38,774 nt of DNA. It comes from an uncultured Burkholderiales bacterium (lineage in GTDB: Bacteria; Pseudomonadota; Gammaproteobacteria; Burkholderiales; Burkholderiaceae_C). Under the pieces are notes generated by a model. It saw only the letters and a list, made by a program, of their open reading frames with translations. It was not told the DNA's origin and ran no database searches. The stretch covers positions 1 to 38,774 of the forward strand of contig CAIRBP010000097.1 in NCBI GenBank assembly GCA_903876885.1. Reading direction: 5' to 3'. Shown here piece after piece: positions 34,485 to 38,774 of this stretch. The number at the start of each line of letters is the position of its first letter. The first letter of the stretch is position 1. The position numbers were made by a program, and so were the translations under genes.

Positions 34485-34757
34485 AGAAAAGATTTTAAAA
34501 AAATAGCAATATCGATATCACAAATTTTCATAAAAATTTATTTAAATAACTATTTTTTCAGAAATAAATCACAGGAAGTTATTCACAAATTAAGTGGAAA
34601 AGATCGCTTTAAAAAACAAGAAATCAAGTATTTATGCGCCTCTTACTGGGGTGCACAATTATTAAGCAGCAAAATAGGAATTTCCCGAAAACCACAATTT
34701 TTACTCACAAAGTATTGCTTATCTCGATCTAATTTAGAAGAATATTTATTTCACTAA
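34485..34757 (+). pseudogene. Start-less gene remnant, unknown family
   Basis: From 34485 to the TAA at 34755-34757 the frame is open for about 90 codons with no ATG, GTG or TTG where a start is needed. The last 55 residues look like real protein: KLSGKDRFKKQEIKYLCAS, then YWGAQLLSSKIGISRKPQ and LTKYCLSRSNLEEYLFH. Upstream the translation is Ile/Lys/Phe-rich and non-protein-like. I read it as the 3' part of a gene whose 5' half was lost. I cannot name the family. Confidence 0.4.
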
Positions 34758-34782
34758 ACTAGTGCAAAAGGACGAGAAACTG

Positions 34783-34842
34783 TAGGATGCAGTGTAGGGG
34801 ATGTGTTAGGGAAAGAGTAAATATCACTTTGGTTGCATCCTA
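34783..34842. promoter_or_regulatory. Long-spaced 9-bp dyad upstream of an unknown gene
   Basis: TAGGATGCA (34783-34791) is exactly mirrored by TGCATCCTA (34834-34842), 42 bases apart, ending 47 bases before the ATG of the next gene. It could be a looping operator pair or a structured leader RNA. Confidence 0.35.
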
Positions 34843-34889
34843 GTAAACTTCACAACATAGTGAATTCTCCATATCTATATAATAAATAT

Positions 34890-35360
34890 ATGACGCAGAT
34901 TTCCGATTCAAAAAGCGACAATCCCAAGCCAAAAAAATCGAGAGGGGTTAAAAAAGTTCATCAGTTAAGAGTTAAATCCAAAACTGAATTCAATAAGTTC
35001 GAAAAAAACTTGCCTCAATTAATACAACTCCTCAAAAATCACTCCGTTACGAAAAAACTCTCATTCAGCACGGAAATTATCAAAGACCCCATCGCTCCGA
35101 AAATACGTTTTAAATATAGCAAATTCGATAATTTCAGTGAAACGGACATCACTATTGAACCGGGAAGTTTCGAGTTTGACTTTGAAGATGACTTTCGAAA
35201 GATTAACGAATTAACTGCCTACAAGGCAGCAAAGCTCCTACAGGAGCAAATTATCAAAGAGGTCAATATTTGGAATAACTCCATTACCCTCTTCACTATC
35301 CTAGATCCCGCTGAACCTGCTCGCAAGCGCAAGCCCAAAAATACCAAGGAATCTGAATAG
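34890..35360 (+). CDS. Unknown soluble protein, Lys-rich
   Basis: The 156-residue protein starts at the ATG at 34890; an upstream TTG at 34833 would add 19 residues. The first 45 residues are basic and Ser/Pro-rich (KPKKSRGVKKVHQLRVKSK). The middle is alternating beta-like (TKKLSFSTEIIKDP, DITIEPGSFEFDFEDD), then a helix (NELTAYKAAKLLQEQIIKEV), and the C-terminus is again basic. No signal peptide or membrane segment is present. I do not recognise it. It lies in the AT-rich accessory stretch after aroQ. Confidence 0.6.
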   Translation: MTQISDSKSDNPKPKKSRGVKKVHQLRVKSKTEFNKFEKNLPQLIQLLKNHSVTKKLSFSTEIIKDPIAPKIRFKYSKFDNFSETDITIEPGSFEFDFEDDFRKINELTAYKAAKLLQEQIIKEVNIWNNSITLFTILDPAEPARKRKPKNTKESE

Positions 35361-35870
35361 ACGCTATTCATGGAATTTAAACTCAGGTACAGTTAAAACC
35401 TGTTCTATAGGGCCAGATTCCATAGATCTGTAAGTTTTTAATATATTGACACCCCCGCAAGAAGGTGAGCACCCACTATCCTTACTTCTTACATCTACCT
35501 GATCCCAAGAAAAGCGATCAACAAAAATCGTTGATTTTTATACACTTTTAACCGTTATTCACCTTAAAAGAAACGCGTCGGGTGTTTGCAGTAATACCTA
35601 CCGCTAAGTAGCCCAATTAATTTCACTTAGTTCACATAAAGTTTTACAAACTTAGAAGCAATCTGTAGGAAACGTCAGCTTAGTTGCTTCTTATTCATTG
35701 GCATTATTTATGCTTTTTGTGCTTGGGAAGGTGTAAATAATTCGACATGTTCATTACAGAAGAAACGCTTATGAATTTACAAAAGAGTTCGAAAACATTA
35801 TTTTCACAACCACCCTTAGCGAGTTCAGTACTCAGGAAGGAACTATGTAATTAATCTAAAAGGAATCAAA
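35361..35870. other. AT-rich intergenic region, 510 bp
   Basis: A short hairpin (ATCAAC 35517-35522 with GTTGAT 35530-35535, followed by TTTTA) may end the preceding transcript. A 27-codon frame from ATG 35771 to TAA 35854 lies just upstream of the next gene and could be a leader peptide, but has no clear ribosome-binding site. I see nothing else. Confidence 0.3.
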
Positions 35871-36176
35871 ATGCTATCAGAGAATCAAACATCATTGCCC
35901 TCTTGGGGCAGCAGCTTCAGCGGCAAAGGGACGTCCTTTGGCGATCAAATCAGGCAACGTGACCAAATGGCGGCAGTCATGCACATGGCCATAAAGTCTA
36001 GTAATTTAGAAACGGCTAAAAGAGCTATGTTGGCCCTCATTCAGCTCGAAGAATCGCTAAAGTCAAATCCAATATTAATAAAAATAAATGATGCGCTTTT
36101 AGAAAACAACGCCCTTGCAGCTCAAGAATTCGCCGCACTCTTTTGCATAGAGACTTTAGACTCGGTTAGACATTAA
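35871..36176 (+). CDS. Unknown protein, short member of the WGxSxSG / LKS-LIKI-DAL family
   Basis: The 101-residue protein aligns without a gap to the N-terminal 90 residues of the protein encoded at 36721-37179. Shared features at identical positions are WGSSFSG (12-18), the NLETAK helix (45-50), LKS (63-65), LIKINDAL (69-76) and AQEFAAL (84-90). The helical middle and lack of a signal peptide suggest a small cytosolic helical domain after a flexible Ser/Gly N-terminus. AAAGGA six bases before the ATG supports the start. I know of no function for this family. Confidence 0.65.
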   Translation: MLSENQTSLPSWGSSFSGKGTSFGDQIRQRDQMAAVMHMAIKSSNLETAKRAMLALIQLEESLKSNPILIKINDALLENNALAAQEFAALFCIETLDSVRH

Positions 36177-36246
36177 AATTAGCTGCGATTTGCAAAACTC
36201 TCTAATTTTCATTGCCGAATAACTTGACTGTAGCTAATTTTTTAAC

Positions 36247-36678
36247 GTGAATCTGACCAAGCAATTCTTGTATGTGCTGATCCTTGGATCGACGATATTT
36301 TCAAACCATTTCGGATTTGCTTTTAGCTTATTCCAGGGTAAATCCGACCTAACAGAGGTTGAATTAACAAGCGCGGAGATGGCGCAAGTTGAGATCATGG
36401 CAGGATGGGCGCCCGAGGCAAGCGAGACACTCATTTTTTCGATCAAAAATAAGCTAGTAGGACCAATATCTTGCGCGGGCGCTACCGTACATTTGAAGAA
36501 CGGTAAAACAGTCAACAGGGGACTATCTCCAAAGCTTTACGTCCCCACAAACATGGCCAAACAATTTAGTGTGGGCGGCGTAAGTAAAGAGACTTTAAAA
36601 GATTATTCAGTGACTTGCTCTTGCTCGAAAAAAAGTGATTCAAAAATATGTGTAAATCCTCTTGCAGACAAGAAATAG
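36247..36678 (+). CDS. Secreted Cys-containing protein, unknown
   Basis: The 143-residue protein starts at a GTG (36247) and has a signal peptide (hydrophobic core about 7-25, possible cleavage near AFS). The mature part has an immunoglobulin-like beta pattern (TLIFSIKNKLVGPISCAGATVHLKNGKTV, LYVPTNMAKQFSVGG) and a Cys cluster near the end, TCSCSKKSDSKIC. There is no ribosome-binding site, so the start is uncertain. It lies between the two members of the LKS-LIKI-DAL family, co-directional with the first and convergent with the second. No family is recognised. Confidence 0.6.
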   Translation: MNLTKQFLYVLILGSTIFSNHFGFAFSLFQGKSDLTEVELTSAEMAQVEIMAGWAPEASETLIFSIKNKLVGPISCAGATVHLKNGKTVNRGLSPKLYVPTNMAKQFSVGGVSKETLKDYSVTCSCSKKSDSKICVNPLADKK

Positions 36679-36720
36679 GTCCACCGCGCTCACCATTACC
36701 AGATCGCTTCTATCCTCCCC

Positions 36721-37179
36721 CTAGGCAGTGACATCAATAATTCGGCCAAACTCACCACTGGTTGCTTTTTTGGGCGTTAGATCAACATTAGCCTGGCCAC
36801 CTAAAGACCCTGCAACGCTTAAGCGCGTAGAAGAATTAGCTGGGTTTGCAATATTCTCCGACGATTTAACATTGGGCACATAGGAGAAATGGTGACTATC
36901 AAGCTGCATAGCAGCAGCTGTCTTTTGTGCAACATAAAGAAGCTTCTTTGATAAAGCGTCCCCAATTTTGATCAAGTAAGAGTCCGACTTTAATGTTACG
37001 TCAAAGGCCAAAAGCTCGTTTAACGCATTTTGGGCTAACTCAAGATTGCCTAATTTAAGAGCATCCAGCAGAGCTTTGAGCTTGTTGATGCGCCCAACTC
37101 GTCTGCCCTGCGCCATGTGATCAGGACCACTCCAACTGGTGCCCCAACCATCCACTTTAAAACCGTAATCAGTTCCCAT
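36721..37179 (-). CDS. Unknown protein, long member of the WGxSxSG / LKS-LIKI-DAL family
   Basis: The 152-residue protein starts at ATG 37179 with a strong AAGGAG nine bases upstream. Its first 90 residues match the protein encoded at 35871-36176 position by position: WGTSWSG (12-18), NLELAQ (45-50), LKS (63-65), LIKIGDAL (69-76) and AQKTAAA (84-90). Residues 91-152 are a Ser/Asn/Gly-rich tail that the short member lacks, ending GRIIDVTA. No signal peptide is present. The helical core with a low-complexity tail suggests an adaptor or structural role, but function is unknown. Confidence 0.7.
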   Translation of the reverse strand: MGTDYGFKVDGWGTSWSGPDHMAQGRRVGRINKLKALLDALKLGNLELAQNALNELLAFDVTLKSDSYLIKIGDALSKKLLYVAQKTAAAMQLDSHHFSYVPNVKSSENIANPANSSTRLSVAGSLGGQANVDLTPKKATSGEFGRIIDVTA

Positions 37180-37298
37180 GATGCGTTCTCCTTAATCTAA
37201 TCTTGAGCTTCCGTTCCCCTTAAAAACATTTCGAATCCTTAGTCAAAAAAACTATTATTTGACCACCTCGCAAGCAATCCCTATGCCTAAACAAAACG
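37180..37298. other. Spacer with a weak hairpin
   Basis: GTCAAA (37242-37247) and TTTGAC (37258-37263) form a 6-bp stem around 10 bases, downstream of the small membrane-protein gene on the minus strand. It could be its terminator. Nothing else is seen. Confidence 0.25.
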
Positions 37299-37415
37299 CT
37301 AAGAATCGTCTTTTTCCAAGGCTGCGTAAGCCACAACCATCGCAAACCCAGCCAATAAAGCAAAAGGTAAGGCCACAATAACTACCCCAATCGTCAGTAA
37401 TGTTTCAGCATCCAT
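37299..37415 (-). CDS. 38-residue single-span membrane protein
   Basis: A 39-codon frame runs from ATG 37415 to TAG 37299 on the minus strand. AAAAGG lies seven bases before the ATG. The product has an acidic start (MDAETL), one long hydrophobic span (about residues 6-32, LTIGVVIVALPFALLAGF then AMVVAYAA) and an acidic tail (LEKDDS). The pattern and ribosome-binding site are those of a genuine small membrane protein. It is upstream of the long LKS-LIKI-DAL gene on the same strand, 119 bases away. Function is unknown. Confidence 0.6.
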   Translation of the reverse strand: MDAETLLTIGVVIVALPFALLAGFAMVVAYAALEKDDS

Positions 37416-37622
37416 ATTGGTACCTTTTCTTCTAAAGCAGAAGTCCAAAAAACGAACCTCACTCCATGAGTATCGGCACTAACTCTCCAATCTTGACTGT
37501 TCACCCAACGGGCAAAACCGCTGAGTCATAAATACAAACATTCTTATGAAGGTTAAAATCAATCTTTTCATGGTTATTTTTTCAACCTTGTTACCCGTTA
37601 AATATCAATTCAATCAGGCATC
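37416..37622. other. Divergent spacer before gloA
   Basis: This 207-bp spacer should contain the promoters of the small membrane-protein gene and gloA. I see no convincing promoter boxes, repeats or RNA genes. Confidence 0.25.
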
Positions 37623-38006
37623 ATGAGACTCCTTCACACCATGCTCCGCGTTGGCAACCTACAAAGATCCATTGACTTTTATACCCATATCATGGGTATG
37701 ACGTTGCTAAGGACTACAGACCGCCCTGACCAGAAGTATTCACTCGCCTTCGTGGGCTTTGAGGGGAACCCCCATCAAGCAGAGATAGAGCTGACTTATA
37801 ACTACGGCGTAGATAGCTATGAGTTAGGCACAGCCTTCGGCCATTTGGCCCTGGGAGTAAAGGATGTCTACGCTACCTGTGAGAAGATCCGTAGTAGCGG
37901 TGGGAACATAACGCGTGAACCAGGACCCGTTAAAGGTGGAGACACTTTGATCGCATTTGTAACAGACCCCGATGGGTATAAAGTTGAGTTAATACAAAGG
38001 GATTGA
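37623..38006 (+). CDS. gloA: Glyoxalase I (lactoylglutathione lyase)
   Basis: The 127-residue enzyme detoxifies methylglyoxal by isomerising its glutathione hemithioacetal. The metal ligands fall at exactly the Escherichia coli positions: His5 in LLHTMLRV, Glu56 in EIELTYN, His74 in GHLAL and Glu122 in KVELIQ. The sequence [19 protein letters not shown] is the standard first module. The length and lack of the Zn-type insertion point to the short, Ni/Co-activated class. It is convergent with eda. Confidence 0.95.
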   Translation: MRLLHTMLRVGNLQRSIDFYTHIMGMTLLRTTDRPDQKYSLAFVGFEGNPHQAEIELTYNYGVDSYELGTAFGHLALGVKDVYATCEKIRSSGGNITREPGPVKGGDTLIAFVTDPDGYKVELIQRD

Positions 38007-38048
38007 CAAGTTTAGGTACCAAGAGGAGTCCAACAATTCTCTTGCTCC

Positions 38049-38711
38049 TTATTCCCCTAGTTTTAGCTCATTTGCCTCTTTGGCTAGCCTTGTAATTAAA
38101 TCCCAGTCCTTATCCTCGATCGCCTTTGGCGGAACAAGCCAAGAACCCCCAACACAAATTACGTTGTCAAGACCTAAGAAGTCTTTGGCATTGGCTAGAC
38201 TTATACCGCCAGTAGGACAGAACTTAACATCGAAAAAAGGGCCGGCGAATGCTTGCAGCATTTTTACCCCCCCGGCTTGTACTGCCGGAAAGAACTTTAA
38301 CTCATTAAACCCTTCTGACTGAGCGAACATCACCTCACTAGGCGTTGCAACACCGGGTAATAATGGCAAGCCAAGATCCCTACAGGCTCGTGCGATGTCA
38401 ACCGTAAGGCCAGGACTCACTGCAAACCGCGCACCAGCGTGAGTTGCAGCCAGAGCTTGATCCGAGCTTCTAACAGTTCCTGCGCCGACTACTACACCGG
38501 GGACCGCCTCTGTGATAGCCTTAATTACCTCTAAGGCCTTGGGAGTTCGAAGGGTTACCTCAAGCATTCGAATACCGCCTTTTAATAATGCTTGGGCCAT
38601 TGAGATAGCGTCATCAACCTCACGCACCGTGATAACAGGTATCACTGGAGCGTCTTGCATAACCTCCAAGGCAGTAAAACGGTGGTCCAGAGAATAATTT
38701 TTATTGATCAT
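38049..38711 (-). CDS. eda: 2-keto-3-deoxy-6-phosphogluconate aldolase
   Basis: This is a 220-residue class I aldolase of the Entner-Doudoroff pathway, also able to cleave 2-keto-4-hydroxyglutarate. The Schiff-base lysine is Lys139 in NELKFFPA, the general acid/base is Glu51 in MLEVTLRT, and the phosphate-binding GAGTV (76-80) and PTGGIS loops are present. The start at ATG 38711 has no clear ribosome-binding site. A 9-bp tandem repeat begins 27 bases upstream in the leader. Whether edd is adjacent lies outside the window. It is convergent with gloA. Confidence 0.93.
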   Translation of the reverse strand: MINKNYSLDHRFTALEVMQDAPVIPVITVREVDDAISMAQALLKGGIRMLEVTLRTPKALEVIKAITEAVPGVVVGAGTVRSSDQALAATHAGARFAVSPGLTVDIARACRDLGLPLLPGVATPSEVMFAQSEGFNELKFFPAVQAGGVKMLQAFAGPFFDVKFCPTGGISLANAKDFLGLDNVICVGGSWLVPPKAIEDKDWDLITRLAKEANELKLGE

Positions 38712-38737
38712 ATTTAAATTAGTTTAAGTTAGTCCCA

Positions 38738-38774
38738 ATTACCAAGATTACCAAGATTACCAAGATTACCAAGA
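38738..38774 (-). repeat. 9-bp tandem repeat upstream of eda, running off the window
   Basis: Four exact copies of ATTACCAAG follow head to tail from 38738, and the next copy begins as the window ends. Read on the minus strand the unit is CTTGGTAAT. The array ends 27 bases before the eda start codon, so it lies in the leader or promoter. Its full length cannot be seen. Confidence 0.9.

Noticed and set aside
34579-34587. TTATTCACA, a match to the DnaA-box consensus, in an AT-rich region that could suggest an origin.
   Set aside because: Only one box is seen, it lies inside the gene remnant frame, and no dnaA, dnaN, gidA or parAB genes are near.
35446-35451. TTGACA resembling a -35 box after the Lys-rich unknown gene.
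   Set aside because: The nearest -10-like sequence is 22 bases away, outside the working range.
35771-35854. 27-codon open frame just upstream of the short LKS-LIKI-DAL gene.
   Set aside because: No clear ribosome-binding site and too short to judge; noted within the intergenic entry only.

Overview
The window reads as a bacterial chromosome segment from a low-to-moderate-GC betaproteobacterium of the order Burkholderiales. A freshwater Polynucleobacter-like member is my best guess, but that is inference. The reasons are two orphan Bug (TctC-type) periplasmic receptors, a class I phaC-phaA-phaB locus next to pgeF, many small carboxylate-catabolism modules, and AT-leaning compact genes. There is no rRNA, tRNA, insertion sequence, prophage or CRISPR array that I can recognise.

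Left part (1-9.2 kb): the 3' end of an unknown gene, a 3-hydroxyisobutyrate-dehydrogenase-family enzyme with odd Lys/Ser-rich ends, a PcaD-like hydrolase, a complete branched-chain-type ABC importer in the order receptor, LivG, LivF, LivM, LivH, then a convergent polysaccharide-deacetylase-family protein and a VOC-family protein. Middle-left (9.3-16.4 kb): a gamma-glutamylcyclotransferase-like protein, an Ldh2 dehydrogenase paired with a Bug receptor, a YfcG-like GST, a TPR protein with a glycosyltransferase-like C-terminus, and a twin-arginine-exported FMN hydroxyacid oxidase that carries a CxxCH motif.

Middle (16.4-24.1 kb): a secreted MetX-type alpha/beta hydrolase overlapping a CNT nucleoside transporter by four bases, then a co-directional run of GST, TauD-type dioxygenase, Bug receptor, FMN hydroxyacid dehydrogenase and FAH-family hydrolase. 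Together these look like uptake and stepwise oxidation or cleavage of hydroxy- and oxo-acids. From 24.1 to 26.4 kb lies a small envelope cluster (TlpA-like thioredoxin, a CASCGC-start putative beta-barrel, DUF2946) that I read as metal/thiol related.

Right part: phaC-phaA-phaB for polyhydroxybutyrate synthesis (26.5-30.2 kb), pgeF, an FAH hydrolase overlapping a zinc-ribbon Nudix hydrolase, a glycine-zipper lipoprotein and aroQ. Between aroQ and gloA (34.4-37.6 kb) is an AT-rich stretch of unknown genes. It holds a start-less gene remnant, two members of an undescribed paralogous family that align without gaps over 79 residues, a secreted Cys-containing protein and a 38-residue membrane protein. 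The window ends with gloA and eda, and runs out inside a 9-bp tandem repeat in the eda leader. Three separate intergenic regions carry short 8-9 bp imperfect tandem repeats, which looks like a habit of this genome.
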